Of a DNA stretch of 64,000 nt, positions 44,074 to 53,295 are shown piece after piece. Source of the stretch: GWE2-42-39 sp942493345. Lineage in GTDB: Bacteria > Bacteroidota > Bacteroidia > Bacteroidales > Prolixibacteraceae. The DNA lies in assembly GCA_942493345.1 (NCBI GenBank), contig OW818695.1, positions 1,240,001-1,304,000 of the forward strand, read 5' to 3'. The position numbers were made by a program, and so were the translations under genes. Every line of letters begins with the position of its first letter. Position 1 is the first letter of the stretch. The notes beneath the pieces were generated by a model, which saw only the letters and a program-made list of their open reading frames with translations, was not told where the DNA came from and searched no databases.

Positions 44074-44658
44074 ATGAATAGTAAAGACGATAAAAGTCTT
44101 GCATCGGAATTGGCCCGGGGAAACGAGAAAGCTTTTGAGATTATTTTCAATAAATATTATCAGGCGCTATGTGTTTTTTCGAAGCAATTTCTGAAAGACG
44201 ATGAACTGGCCGAAGAAACGGTTCAGGATATATTCGTTAATATTTGGGCGAAACGTTTTTCTCTTTCCATCGAAACTTCCCTGGAGCATTATTTATTCAG
44301 ATCTGTAAGAAATCATTGTTTCAACGAACTTCAACATCAGAAGATAAAAAACAGGTATGCACAAAAAATGCTCGAGAATACGGAAACTGAAATAAAAACC
44401 GACGAATATTTTCTTGAACCTGACTTAAAAAATAAGATTGAGAAAGCAATTGGTTTATTACCTCCGAAACGAAAAGAAATTTTCAGGCTGAGCCGCGAAG
44501 AAGGATTGAAATACAAAGAAATTGCCATGCAATTGGATATTTCAGTAAAAACAGTTGAGGCTCAAATGGGGCTTGCCTTGAAATTTCTTCGAGAACAACT
44601 GAAAGATTTCAACGACATTGTGAACTTCCTTTTTCTCTTGATGAAGAAAAATATTTAA
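44074..44658 (+). CDS. FecI-type ECF sigma factor
   Basis: 194 residues from the ATG at 44074, preferred to a TTG one codon earlier. Region 2: NEKAFEIIFNKYYQALCVFS and ETVQDIFVNIWAKR, then SLEHYLFRSVRNHCFNELQH. Region 4: LPPKRKEIFRLSREEGLKYK followed by the helix-turn-helix EIAMQLDISVKTVEAQMGLAL. This is the Bacteroidota SusC-linked sigma family that works with FecR anti-sigma factors and TonB-dependent transducers. FecR follows 45 bases later, and three STN or plug-containing exported proteins come next instead of SusC/SusD. Confidence 0.92.
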   Translation: MNSKDDKSLASELARGNEKAFEIIFNKYYQALCVFSKQFLKDDELAEETVQDIFVNIWAKRFSLSIETSLEHYLFRSVRNHCFNELQHQKIKNRYAQKMLENTETEIKTDEYFLEPDLKNKIEKAIGLLPPKRKEIFRLSREEGLKYKEIAMQLDISVKTVEAQMGLALKFLREQLKDFNDIVNFLFLLMKKNI

Positions 44659-44703
44659 CCGCCCTCTTAAGGGTACAAAGTCACATTCTTGTCCTAAATG
44701 TGT

Positions 44704-45714
44704 ATGAAAAACAATTTCAAAATAAAGTCAACCAACTGGGGTTTAATTGCCAGATTACTGTTCGATACGGATCAAAAGACTGCCGCTTCGTTGGGAAGTG
44801 AAGCTGAAGAATTACCGAAAAATGAAAAAGACGAGTTATCGCGCAGCCACTTTATCAGTAGAAAAATCGATCTGTACTATTCCCAAAAGAAATACTCCGA
44901 AACCAACGCCTGGGAACGGGTACGGCAAAGAACGACTGGTCAAAAAGAACAAAAACTGCATCTGCAAATGATTTTACGGATTGCAGCAGTTGTTGCCCTT
45001 GCTTTTCTGCTGGGCGCATTGGGCTACCAATATTTTTATAAAAGCGCTTTTGTTTCGCAAAACCAGATGGTTGTTCTTTCCGAACCGCTCAATTCATTTG
45101 AGTTGCCCGACGGGACAAAGGTTTCCATGAATTCCGATTCGAAATTGTATTTTCCGGAAAAATTCGAAGGCAACACCCGCGAAATCACTCTCGAAGGCGA
45201 AGCCTTTTTTGATGTTGAACCTAATCCAACTAAACCATTTATAATCAATGCCGGAAAAGCCCAGATTAAAGTTTTAGGTACCAGCTTTAATGTGAATGCT
45301 TATCCCGGCTCCGATAAAGTTGAGGTGATTGTTAAAACCGGCAAAGTTCGTGTTGCCCGAAAAACAACCAATGCTTCAGCGATCGGTGAACTGATCCTTG
45401 CCCCGGGCGATAGAGGAACTTTGTTGAACGCGAATGATGTTTTGTTGAAAAGCAAAAACGACGACGACAATTTCCTGGCCTGGAAAACACACAACCTGAT
45501 CTTCAGGGAAACTTCTCTTGGCGATGTTATTGCAACTCTTGAGAAGGTTTACAAAACAGATATTGACATCGCAGACGATGAAACGAAAAAACTTCTATTG
45601 ACGGGTCAATACAACGATTATTCCCTCGATTTTATCCTGGAAGTAATTGCTTCAACCCTACAGTTGGAAATTACGAAAGAAGGCAACAGGTATTTTCTTT
45701 ATAAAAAATCCTGA
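44704..45714 (+). CDS. FecR family anti-sigma factor
   Basis: 336 residues from the ATG at 44704; an ATG two codons earlier is possible. The cytoplasmic N-terminus includes WGLIARLLFDTD and a DELSRSHFISRKIDLYY segment. One membrane helix lies near residue 95 (ILRIAAVVALAFLLGALGYQ). The periplasmic FecR domain follows (NSFELPDGTKVSMNSDSKLY, EITLEGEAFFDVEPNPTKPF, IKVLGTSFNVNAYPG), with the C-terminal DUF4974 domain (LIFRETSLGDVIATLEKVYK) that binds STN domains in related systems. It should hold the sigma factor inactive until a periplasmic signal arrives. The two STN proteins downstream are the natural partners. Confidence 0.93.
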   Translation: MKNNFKIKSTNWGLIARLLFDTDQKTAASLGSEAEELPKNEKDELSRSHFISRKIDLYYSQKKYSETNAWERVRQRTTGQKEQKLHLQMILRIAAVVALAFLLGALGYQYFYKSAFVSQNQMVVLSEPLNSFELPDGTKVSMNSDSKLYFPEKFEGNTREITLEGEAFFDVEPNPTKPFIINAGKAQIKVLGTSFNVNAYPGSDKVEVIVKTGKVRVARKTTNASAIGELILAPGDRGTLLNANDVLLKSKNDDDNFLAWKTHNLIFRETSLGDVIATLEKVYKTDIDIADDETKKLLLTGQYNDYSLDFILEVIASTLQLEITKEGNRYFLYKKS

Positions 45715-45783
45715 CCCTTGGCTTATTGTTTGCGGCTTCTGTTGTTTTTAAAACGGATTTTTTAACCTGATAAATTCGTGCCG

Positions 45784-47349
45784 ATGAAAACGATTAAACA
45801 AAAACTGGCAATCTGCATCGCCATTATAACTTTATTTTTGTTCGGAATATTACCGGTTGCTTCCCAAGAGCAAAAACCAAGCGATAATATTCTTGACCAG
45901 AACATCAGTATTTTTGCTGAAAACGAACCGCTGTCTGATGTTATCGAAAAAATTTGCGGCTACTTCAATCTCGATTATTCATATAATTCGAAGTTGATTG
46001 AAGGAAAAAACATCAATCTGAATATTTCCAATAAACCAATCAAGTATGTGTTGGATAAGTTGATGAAAGACTTTTACCTGCTCTTCGAGATTGAAGACAA
46101 CATTCTGGTCGTTAGAGATTACGTTCCGATGAATGAAAGTGCAAAATACGAAGAAAAGATCAAACAAGTGGGGACACACACCGGGTTCGTATTCGAAAAC
46201 CCGCGAAAAAAATCGATAACCATCAATTTTAAAACAGCCAGCAACCTAATCATCATTCCGGTAAACATTAACGATTCCGACACGCTGAATTTTATTCTCG
46301 ATACAGGCGTCCGATTCCCGATTATTACCGAACTCCCTTTTGTAAACAAACTCAACCTGAATTATTTGCAGCCAGTTGAAATCAAGGGACTTGGAGAAGG
46401 AGAAACGTTAATGGCTTACCGCTCGTTAAACAACCAGATTGGCATTGAAGGTTTGGTTGCCTACAATCAGGAAATACAGATGATCATCAACGAAAATTTC
46501 CAGATTTCGCATATTCTGGGTATTCCCGTTCATGGGCTGATAGGCTTCAACCTATTTAAGGATTATGTGATAAAAATTGATTATTTGAACAATAAACTTA
46601 CCCTGACTAAACCGGAAGACTATAAATACAAGAGTAACCAGAAAGATATTATCATGCCGCTTCATTTCGAACAAAACAAACCGTATGTGAGAACCAGTAT
46701 CATGACCGATAAACACGAGGAAGTTCCTGTAAAGCTGTTGGTTGACACCGGTGCAAGCGATGCCCTCTGGCTTTCGGTGAATTCCGATGAACGGATCGGT
46801 TTGCCCGAAACCCACATTGATGCTTTCCTGGGGCGCGGTTTGAATGGAGATCTGTACGGAAAAAAAGGAAGAATCGGTGGAATATGGGTTGGTCCGCTGA
46901 TCTTGTATGAACCCATTGTTGCTTATCCGGAAGGTGAGCTAATCGATCAGCTCATTACGACGAACGACCGCAACGGAACGTTGGGAGCCGAAATTCTTCG
47001 CAGATTTTATGTTACCTTCGATTATCCAGGTAAACGTCTGATATTAAGACCTACCGGCGATATTAAAGACGACTTTAATTATAACATGAGCGGTATTGAA
47101 GTTGCAAACCCAATGCCTGGGCTACCAATTTATACGATTACGAATATCCGTAAGAACTCTCCGGCCTATTTCGCCGGTCTGTCCGAAAATGACCAGATAC
47201 TGGAAATCAATAACACTAGCCATAAATCATTAACTTTGAATGATATTAACCTGATATTTCAAAGCAAGGAAGACAAAAAGATAAACATGAAAGTACTCCG
47301 GAATGGAAATGAAATAAAAACCAGTTTCTTTCTGAAAAAGGTATTCTAA
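45784..47349 (+). CDS. STN domain-aspartic protease-PDZ fusion protein, exported
   Basis: 521 residues from the ATG at 45784. A signal peptide ends near LPVASQ. Residues ~38-100 are an STN (secretin/TonB short N-terminal) domain: ISIFAENEPLSDVIEKICGY, YNSKLIEGKNINLNISN, VLDKLMKDFYLLFEIEDN. Two retropepsin-like lobes follow, with catalytic DTG triads in FILDTGVRFPIITE near residue 174 and LLVDTGASDALWLS near 321, so one chain could form a complete pepsin-like site. A PDZ domain ends the protein (KNSPAYFAGLSENDQILEIN). DTG-DTG-PDZ proteases are known in Bacteroidota; the STN domain in front is unusual and should let the protein touch FecR. Cleavage of FecR or of a neighbour is a hypothesis. Confidence 0.87.
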   Translation: MKTIKQKLAICIAIITLFLFGILPVASQEQKPSDNILDQNISIFAENEPLSDVIEKICGYFNLDYSYNSKLIEGKNINLNISNKPIKYVLDKLMKDFYLLFEIEDNILVVRDYVPMNESAKYEEKIKQVGTHTGFVFENPRKKSITINFKTASNLIIIPVNINDSDTLNFILDTGVRFPIITELPFVNKLNLNYLQPVEIKGLGEGETLMAYRSLNNQIGIEGLVAYNQEIQMIINENFQISHILGIPVHGLIGFNLFKDYVIKIDYLNNKLTLTKPEDYKYKSNQKDIIMPLHFEQNKPYVRTSIMTDKHEEVPVKLLVDTGASDALWLSVNSDERIGLPETHIDAFLGRGLNGDLYGKKGRIGGIWVGPLILYEPIVAYPEGELIDQLITTNDRNGTLGAEILRRFYVTFDYPGKRLILRPTGDIKDDFNYNMSGIEVANPMPGLPIYTITNIRKNSPAYFAGLSENDQILEINNTSHKSLTLNDINLIFQSKEDKKINMKVLRNGNEIKTSFFLKKVF

Positions 47350-48876
47350 ATGGAATTTAATTTTCGGATATTGTTGATTCCTCTCTTGCTGTGGCCGTTT
47401 TTTGTGAGTGGGCAGCAGGAGAGTAATCTCATTTTCCAATCAAAAATATCAATTCGCCTGACCGATGTGCCGATAGCAACTGTTCTCGACAGTATAACCC
47501 GGCAAACCGGTCGTTTTTTTTCCTACGACCCGGTACAGGTACAAGCCAGCCGCAAAATCAATGTTTCGTTTTCTGAAACAAGTCTCGAAAAAGTATTGGA
47601 TGTCATTTTTAAAGACAATTTGATTTATAAAGTTTTGCAAGACCAGATTGTAATTTACAAAGAATCGGGAAACATAAATATTGACATGCTGCCCGATAAA
47701 AAAGAAGATCGGTTTATTACCCTGAGCGGAAAAATATTAGATGTGGAAACCAATGCTCCAATTCCCTATGCCAGTGTTTCGCTGTGGAAAAAACCCATCG
47801 GGACCGTTTCGAATCTGGATGGTGAATTCGACCTGAAAGTCCCGGCGGGAAAATACAACGACACCTTGGCTTTTTCTTGTCTTGGCTACCAAAAATATTT
47901 GCTCCCGATACCTGACTTCGAATTTGAAAAGAACAATATTTTTATGCAACCAGTTTCCATCCGGATAAAAGAAATTAAAGTAAAAGCAATAGCCGCAGTT
48001 GATATCATCAGCGAAATGCTTTCAAATATTGAACAGAATTATCCTGGCGAACCTTACCTGATGACCTCCTTTTACCGCGAAACGCTTCAGCAGGACGGGA
48101 AATATATTAATGTTTCCGAAGCGGTAATGGAAATCCTGAAAACTTCGTACGGGAGCCAGTTCCGGGAAGATCGCACCCGCTTTATCCGGGGTCGGAAAAA
48201 CAAACAGGAACCACTTTTCAAATGGGTCGATTTTAAAATGCAGGGTGGTCCGTATTACATCACTTTACTGGATGTGATTAAAACGCAGGAAACTTTTCTC
48301 GATCCCGATTTGCTTCATTTGTACAAATACGAAATAGAAGACGTTATTTTCTTCCACGAACGCCCAACGTATGTAATTGCGTTCAAGCCTATGGAGAAGT
48401 CCGAACAATCGATTTTCCAAGGAAAATTATATATCGACAGGGAAAATTCCGCGTTGGTGCAGGCAACTTTCGGGTACGATAAACCCGGGCTAAAAATTGC
48501 CCGCATGTCGATGATAAAAAAGAAACCGAAAGGTTTCAACGTTCGCCCCGAGGAAGTCAGCTACCAAGTGAATTATAAAAACGATAACGGCAAGTGGTTT
48601 TTCAACACCGCAAAAATTCAAGTTGAATTCAAGGTCAAAAGCAGGAACGACAAAATTAACTCGTTCTACAAAAGCATTTCCGACTTGCTGATAACCGACT
48701 ATGAGAAAACCGACGTAAAACGGTTTAAAAACGCCGAGTCATTTCGTCCCGATGATATTTTTACTGAATTAATTGTGAATTTCGACGAAGAGTTTTGGGG
48801 AAGCTATAACACAATCAAGCCGAATGAAGATCTGCGAAAAGCCATCCGTCAGGATCAAAAGGTCAAATTAAAATAG
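47350..48876 (+). CDS. STN and carboxypeptidase-regulatory-like domain protein, exported
   Basis: A 508-residue protein whose ATG immediately follows the previous stop. A signal peptide ends near FFVSGQQ. Residues ~30-105 are a second STN domain (ISIRLTDVPIATVLDSITRQ, SRKINVSFSETSLEKVLDVI). Residues ~122-205 are a carboxypeptidase D regulatory-like beta-sandwich (ISGKILDVETNAPIPYASVS-type stretch, GTVSNLDGEFDLKVP). The rest (YLMTSFYRETLQQDGKYINV, YVIAFKPMEKSEQS) resembles the soluble part of DUF5686-like proteins. No TonB plug or beta-barrel follows. It looks like the signalling front end of a TonB transducer without its channel. Confidence 0.85.
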   Translation: MEFNFRILLIPLLLWPFFVSGQQESNLIFQSKISIRLTDVPIATVLDSITRQTGRFFSYDPVQVQASRKINVSFSETSLEKVLDVIFKDNLIYKVLQDQIVIYKESGNINIDMLPDKKEDRFITLSGKILDVETNAPIPYASVSLWKKPIGTVSNLDGEFDLKVPAGKYNDTLAFSCLGYQKYLLPIPDFEFEKNNIFMQPVSIRIKEIKVKAIAAVDIISEMLSNIEQNYPGEPYLMTSFYRETLQQDGKYINVSEAVMEILKTSYGSQFREDRTRFIRGRKNKQEPLFKWVDFKMQGGPYYITLLDVIKTQETFLDPDLLHLYKYEIEDVIFFHERPTYVIAFKPMEKSEQSIFQGKLYIDRENSALVQATFGYDKPGLKIARMSMIKKKPKGFNVRPEEVSYQVNYKNDNGKWFFNTAKIQVEFKVKSRNDKINSFYKSISDLLITDYEKTDVKRFKNAESFRPDDIFTELIVNFDEEFWGSYNTIKPNEDLRKAIRQDQKVKLK

Positions 48877-48899
48877 TTCTATACTAAAAACTGGCAACC

Positions 48900-51278
48900 A
48901 TGAAAAAAATTCTTTTTGTATTTTATTTTTTCCTCTTATGCCTCTCTGTCTTTTCGCAGCCAAAAGGCGCATTGAGCCCAATAATCGACCAACTGGATCT
49001 GTATTATTATGCCCATCCCAACGAGAAAATCATTATACAGACCGATAAAGATTTTTATCAGCCTGGCGAAAATATCTGGTTTTCGTGCTGGCATTGGAGT
49101 GAAAATAAATCGCAGACCTCGCCGCGACAAAATGAAATGGAGATCCGGCTTTTGGGGCCCGATGGAAAAACTGTTTTGTCTGATAAATACTGGTTCAAGG
49201 AAAGTATTGTCGGTGGCGACTTTTTGCTTCCCGACGATATGGAAGCCGGCAATTATTTTCTGGCAGCGTTGTTCCCGGGTCAGGAAAATACGGAAAATGT
49301 TTCCTTCCGGGAAATTGGTATCCGTCCGTTTTATCAGAGTTCCCTACTGATTTCTGTGGTGCAAAAAGAAGCATTCCTTCAAAAAGAAGTTGATAATGAA
49401 ATCGATATTCAGGTAAAAAGCCTCACCAAAGGCGCTGTTAAAAACCAACGACTGGAATATACTATTTCGGCCGGTGAGCAAACCATTGAAGAAGGCAAGT
49501 TAAAAACCGACGATGCCGGGAATGCGGCGATCCGCTTCCGTCTTCCTGAAACTGAAAATGGCATGCCTTTCATTCTCTCGGTATTCGACAGTCGAAAGGG
49601 ATCGGTTGAAACGGTGCAGCTGGCTTCCGAAACCGATCAGCTAAATGTTACTTTTTATCCCGAAGGCGGAACGATTATTCCGGAACAGCCATCCAAGGTT
49701 GGTTTTTATGTTACCAACAAGCTGGGTATTCCGGTTCCTATTGAAGGCGAAATCCGGGATTCGGAAAATCGAACGATGTTTCCTGTAAAAACATTTGTCG
49801 AAGGGTTTGGTTTTTTCCCTTTGAAAGCTGTGCGTAATGCACGGTATTCGTTGTATATAACCAAAGGATACGGGAAAGGTCAGCGACTTCAGCTTCCGCA
49901 GGTAAATACAACCGGTTCGTCTCTTTCGATAGTACAAAAAGATGAGGAATTTCTTCGGTTAAATTTAGCGTTTGCCGACCAGTTAAACCATAAAATATCT
50001 GTAATGGCATCGCAGGGAGCAGGAGTATTTTGGGCTGCCGATTTGCAGATAAACGGGATTGGGCAGCTGAAAATTCCTGTTGCCAAATTGCCACAGGGAA
50101 TTGTCCTGTTAAGTTCTTTTTCGGATGAAGGTTCTCTTCTAAACCAACGACTGGTTGACATTCCGGAAAGCACGGAACTGAAAATTGATATTCTTGCTTT
50201 CCCTGAATCGGTTGCAAAAAAGGATGAAATCAACCTTCAGCTTAAATTTAGCGATGAAAGAGACCACCCGCTTTCTGGATTTGCCCAGTTGTCGGTCAGC
50301 GATGTAGTTTGTACCGATCAGCAGCGACCGGTACTGCCGTTTGAAATGACCTTCAACTCCCTTCTGAAAAACAAAATTGTTTTTGAGAAACATGGTCTTT
50401 CGGGCAATAACGAAATGCAAGAAACATTTGACTATTTACTGATTGCCAATGAGCTATCTAATTACGATTGGTCGCGTATTTCCGGTTTTAAAGCAGGCAA
50501 ACAGGCCGAAAAATTAATCGGTACAGGAGAAAATATTTCGTTTTCCGAAGAATTTGAAGCAAGCCTGAAAAGAAAAGTGCAATCTCTCAATCAACCCAAG
50601 CAGGCATCGACATCTTTTTCATCAGCCATTCCTGATGAATATTTTGTGACAAACAGTGGGCTGATTTCGAAAAAGCCCAAAAGAACAGTGAACGATACTC
50701 CTAAAGATGAGTCCTATAAAAAATATCTGGAGACCAGTACCAATCTGTTGGATGTGGTCAAAATTATCAAGCCGTTCGACCTGGAGGGAAGTAAAATTAT
50801 TTTCCCTGGAGGAAAGAATTCAATTAATGCACAAGGTGGCGCACTGATTGTTGTCGACGGACAGCAAATGGGTGAAGATGCTTCGATTTTAAGTAGTCTC
50901 AATCCGCACGACGTTGAGAAGATCAATGTTTCGACCCAGCCCATGGACATTCAGCGTTACACGGGTTTGAATTCGGTAGGGCTTATTGAAATTACGACAA
51001 AAAGAGGGAAAATGGCAGAACCGGCAAAGGAAAAAGCGCCTGATGCCATTCAATATGATGGCGATTACCGGAAACCGAGGGAGTTTCAGATTTCAGAAAA
51101 AACAGGTTTGCAGACAACCACCTATTGGAATGGTCGGATTTTTATTGATGAAACCGGAAAAATATCGCTGAAAATACCCGGCTCAAATGTTGTTTCCGAT
51201 TTTATTATTACAATTGAAGGAATGGGCGAAAATGGCCAATTTGGGCATGCAACAAAGCGTATAAAAGTAACTGAATAA
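48900..51278 (+). CDS. MG2-domain protein with TonB-receptor plug-like domain, exported
   Basis: A 792-residue protein with a signal peptide ending near SVFSQPKG. An N-terminal MG2/macroglobulin-like domain (EKIIIQTDKDFYQPGENIWF) is followed by further beta-sandwich domains (KVGFYVTNKLGIPVPIEGEI and so on). Residues ~615-705 resemble a TonB-dependent receptor plug: GGALIVVDGQQMGEDASILS, LNPHDVEKINV and GLIEITTKRGK correspond to the VVIDG, PxDVESI and NGVIIITTKKG segments of SusC. No barrel strands follow; instead there is a short beta-rich tail. It is the last gene of the FecI-FecR group. Similar proteins are annotated as carboxypeptidase-like or plug proteins; the function is unknown. Confidence 0.83.
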   Translation: MKKILFVFYFFLLCLSVFSQPKGALSPIIDQLDLYYYAHPNEKIIIQTDKDFYQPGENIWFSCWHWSENKSQTSPRQNEMEIRLLGPDGKTVLSDKYWFKESIVGGDFLLPDDMEAGNYFLAALFPGQENTENVSFREIGIRPFYQSSLLISVVQKEAFLQKEVDNEIDIQVKSLTKGAVKNQRLEYTISAGEQTIEEGKLKTDDAGNAAIRFRLPETENGMPFILSVFDSRKGSVETVQLASETDQLNVTFYPEGGTIIPEQPSKVGFYVTNKLGIPVPIEGEIRDSENRTMFPVKTFVEGFGFFPLKAVRNARYSLYITKGYGKGQRLQLPQVNTTGSSLSIVQKDEEFLRLNLAFADQLNHKISVMASQGAGVFWAADLQINGIGQLKIPVAKLPQGIVLLSSFSDEGSLLNQRLVDIPESTELKIDILAFPESVAKKDEINLQLKFSDERDHPLSGFAQLSVSDVVCTDQQRPVLPFEMTFNSLLKNKIVFEKHGLSGNNEMQETFDYLLIANELSNYDWSRISGFKAGKQAEKLIGTGENISFSEEFEASLKRKVQSLNQPKQASTSFSSAIPDEYFVTNSGLISKKPKRTVNDTPKDESYKKYLETSTNLLDVVKIIKPFDLEGSKIIFPGGKNSINAQGGALIVVDGQQMGEDASILSSLNPHDVEKINVSTQPMDIQRYTGLNSVGLIEITTKRGKMAEPAKEKAPDAIQYDGDYRKPREFQISEKTGLQTTTYWNGRIFIDETGKISLKIPGSNVVSDFIITIEGMGENGQFGHATKRIKVTE

Positions 51279-51289
51279 AAACACATTTA

Positions 51290-51320
51290 CTCATCGGATG
51301 ACTTCGGGTTATCCGATGAG
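51290..51320. terminator. Hairpin between the MG2-plug gene and fRMsr
   Basis: CTCATCGGAT at 51290-51299 pairs perfectly with ATCCGATGAG at 51311-51320. It lies between convergent genes. The T-rich tail is weak, so this is a probable rather than certain terminator. Confidence 0.6.
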
Positions 51321-51329
51321 CAAATTACA

Positions 51330-51800
51330 CTACCGGCCAGCAATATTCAGCAATCCAAGTATTTTTTCCAGTCCTTCGGCATCTACTTCATCAAACGAAG
51401 CCAGATCTTTGCTATCGACATCCAGCACGCCGATAATTTTACCGGAAATATCTCGCAGCGGAACCACAATTTCCGATTTCGATCGCGAATCGCAGGCAAT
51501 GTGACCCGGAAATTCTTCTACGTTTTCAATCACCAGCGTTTTCCCCTGGTTAATTGCCGCCCAGCAAACGCCTTTGTTTTTTGCCAGAACCTGGCAGGCA
51601 ACCGGCCCCTGGTACATTTCCACCGTCAGCTCGCCATCAACGAGCATGTAAAAACCGGTCCAGAAGAAGGATTCCATTTTGTGGTGCAACACGGCAATGA
51701 TGGTTGCTTTGCAGGCCAGCGCATTGTTGCTCTTCTTCAGCAAGATTGCCAGTTGATCGTATATTCTTCCGTAGCGGGCAGCTTTCTTTTTTTTGTCCAT
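51330..51800 (-). CDS. msrC: Free methionine-(R)-sulfoxide reductase (GAF domain)
   Basis: A 156-residue single GAF-domain protein matching fRMsr enzymes, which reduce free methionine-R-sulfoxide. The three catalytic cysteines of E. coli YebR have counterparts in QGPVACQVLA, NKGVCWAAI and GHIACDSRSKSEIVVPL. ESFFWTGFYML and IIGVLDVDSKDLASFDE complete the GAF fold. The beta-barrel and sirtuin genes lie upstream on the same strand with short spacing, so they may be cotranscribed. Confidence 0.9.
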   Translation of the reverse strand: MDKKKKAARYGRIYDQLAILLKKSNNALACKATIIAVLHHKMESFFWTGFYMLVDGELTVEMYQGPVACQVLAKNKGVCWAAINQGKTLVIENVEEFPGHIACDSRSKSEIVVPLRDISGKIIGVLDVDSKDLASFDEVDAEGLEKILGLLNIAGR

Positions 51801-51809
51801 ATTTTTCTT

Positions 51810-52472
51810 TTAAAAATCGAGCCGGTAAAGCAAAGAAGTACTCAGTACATTATTGTACTGGTCGTCCCACCAGTAATCGACCCGGTCGCCGGGCAAATCA
51901 CGAATGGGCAGAAACGAATAAGCGCCTCTCAGGTCCAAGCTGATTCGGTCTGTCAACTCGAAACGCACGCCCAAAAATGCCTGAAAATCGAAATCGTTAA
52001 ACGGTCGTTGTTCAATATCAACCAGTTCGCCATAATTATCGTATTCCTTCCCTTGCATGAGGTACCCAAACGATAAACCGGTAAAAAAAGAAACCGTTTC
52101 GCCTGTTCGTATGCCAACGTAGGCCGGCATATCAATATAACCCAGCCGCATAATGTATTTTTCCTGATCTTGTATTTTCGGATCGGGATTTTTGCGACTT
52201 CCTTTTTGTGAATATTTTAATTCGGCGCCAACAAACATACTTCGACTGATGTCGGTTTGCACATATCCGCCAAACAAAACGCCGGGTTTGTGATAACCGG
52301 TGGTGTGGTCGCCTTCCACCTGCGAAGCATTCAAACCTCCCAAAATACCGCCTTCAAAACGCTGCCCGTATGATTTGGGTTGTAGTCCTATCAGCACGAC
52401 GATGATCACAAAAGCGATTGAAGCGCTTTTCCATCGCACCCGACAACTCGTAACTCGTAACTTGTGACTCAT
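51810..52472 (-). CDS. Outer-membrane beta-barrel (PorT-like) protein
   Basis: A 220-residue exported barrel. The N-terminal MSHKLRVTSCRVRWKSASIA precedes a hydrophobic signal core ending near PKSYGQ; the first dozen residues are encoded by heptamer repeats, so a downstream GTG (VRWKSAS) may be the true start. The barrel begins FEGGILGGLNASQVEGD and ends in LLYRLDF with terminal Phe, as in PorT-type OMP_b-brl_2 proteins. Its ATG overlaps the sirtuin stop by four bases. Function is unknown. Confidence 0.82.
   Translation of the reverse strand: MSHKLRVTSCRVRWKSASIAFVIIVVLIGLQPKSYGQRFEGGILGGLNASQVEGDHTTGYHKPGVLFGGYVQTDISRSMFVGAELKYSQKGSRKNPDPKIQDQEKYIMRLGYIDMPAYVGIRTGETVSFFTGLSFGYLMQGKEYDNYGELVDIEQRPFNDFDFQAFLGVRFELTDRISLDLRGAYSFLPIRDLPGDRVDYWWDDQYNNVLSTSLLYRLDF
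52445..52469. repeat. Heptamer repeat at the beta-barrel gene start
   Basis: On the plus strand AACTCGT, AACTCGT, AACTTGT follow one another. They are the same motif family as the heptamers at the GltA-like stop (141-170) and encode the first residues of the beta-barrel protein. Confidence 0.6.
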
Positions 52473-53152
52473 AATTCTTTCAGTTTTTCTTTTAAAATTT
52501 CCACGCCCCGGCTTGCTTTTTCTTCAATAAAGATCACATTTTTCGCCGAAACGGGTGGTTTTTCGGGGTCGATCACAAAAATCGGAATGCCTGGGTTCGT
52601 GTAGTAAAGCAGACTTGCCGCCGGATAAACATTTAGCGAAGTGCCAATCACCACAAAAATATCAGCTTTTTCAGCAATTGAAACCGCTTCGTCCATCGCC
52701 GGGACTGCTTCGCCAAACCAAACAATGTGAGGCCGGAGCTGACTGCCTTTTTCGCATTTGTCGCCGAATTTCAGTTCCCAGCCGTCGAGTTCGTAAACCA
52801 GCGATGGGTCTTTCTGGCTGCGTACTTTTTTTAATTCGCCATGCAAATGAAGTACTTTCGAGCTACCGGCGCGTTCGTGCAGGTCGTCCACATTCTGGGT
52901 GATGATTTCCACATCAAAATCCTTCTCCAGTTCAGCCAATCCGAGATGCCCGGCGTTGGGCGAGCTTTCGTACAATTGTTTGCGGCGGTCGTTGTAAAAA
53001 CGCATCACCAGTTCCGGGTTGCGTTGCCATGCTTCAGGCGTTGCCACTTCTGAAACATCGTATTCCTCCCACAGCCCGCCCATGTCGCGGAATGTCCGTA
53101 TTCCGCTCTCCTGGCTCATTCCGGCCCCGCTCAGTACCACCAGCTTTTTCAT
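52469..53152 (-). CDS. NAD-dependent protein deacylase (sirtuin) without zinc cysteines
   Basis: A 227-residue SIR2 family enzyme using NAD to remove acyl groups from lysine. NAD and catalytic motifs are complete: SGAGMSQESGIRTFRD, ITQNVDDLHERAG, the His in LHLHGELKKV and GTSLNVYPAAS. The small domain (KVRSQKDPSLVYELDGWELK to CEKGSQLRPHIVWFGE) has a single Cys, so the usual four-Cys zinc site is missing. This shortened form is common in Bacteroidota sirtuins. The Arg-containing ERAGS and Tyr residues that define desuccinylase preference could not be assigned with confidence. Confidence 0.9.
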   Translation of the reverse strand: MKKLVVLSGAGMSQESGIRTFRDMGGLWEEYDVSEVATPEAWQRNPELVMRFYNDRRKQLYESSPNAGHLGLAELEKDFDVEIITQNVDDLHERAGSSKVLHLHGELKKVRSQKDPSLVYELDGWELKFGDKCEKGSQLRPHIVWFGEAVPAMDEAVSIAEKADIFVVIGTSLNVYPAASLLYYTNPGIPIFVIDPEKPPVSAKNVIFIEEKASRGVEILKEKLKEL

Positions 53153-53295
53153 TTTCCCGGTTGTTTTTTATTGAATGCCTAAAGGTAGGCTGAAAATACA
53201 ATGTTTACAAGTTAGAAAGTTTCTGGGGTTCTAAGTTTAGGAGTACGAGATTGGGGATGTTTCAATATCTTTAACCTTTCTAAAAGTGAAATAGA

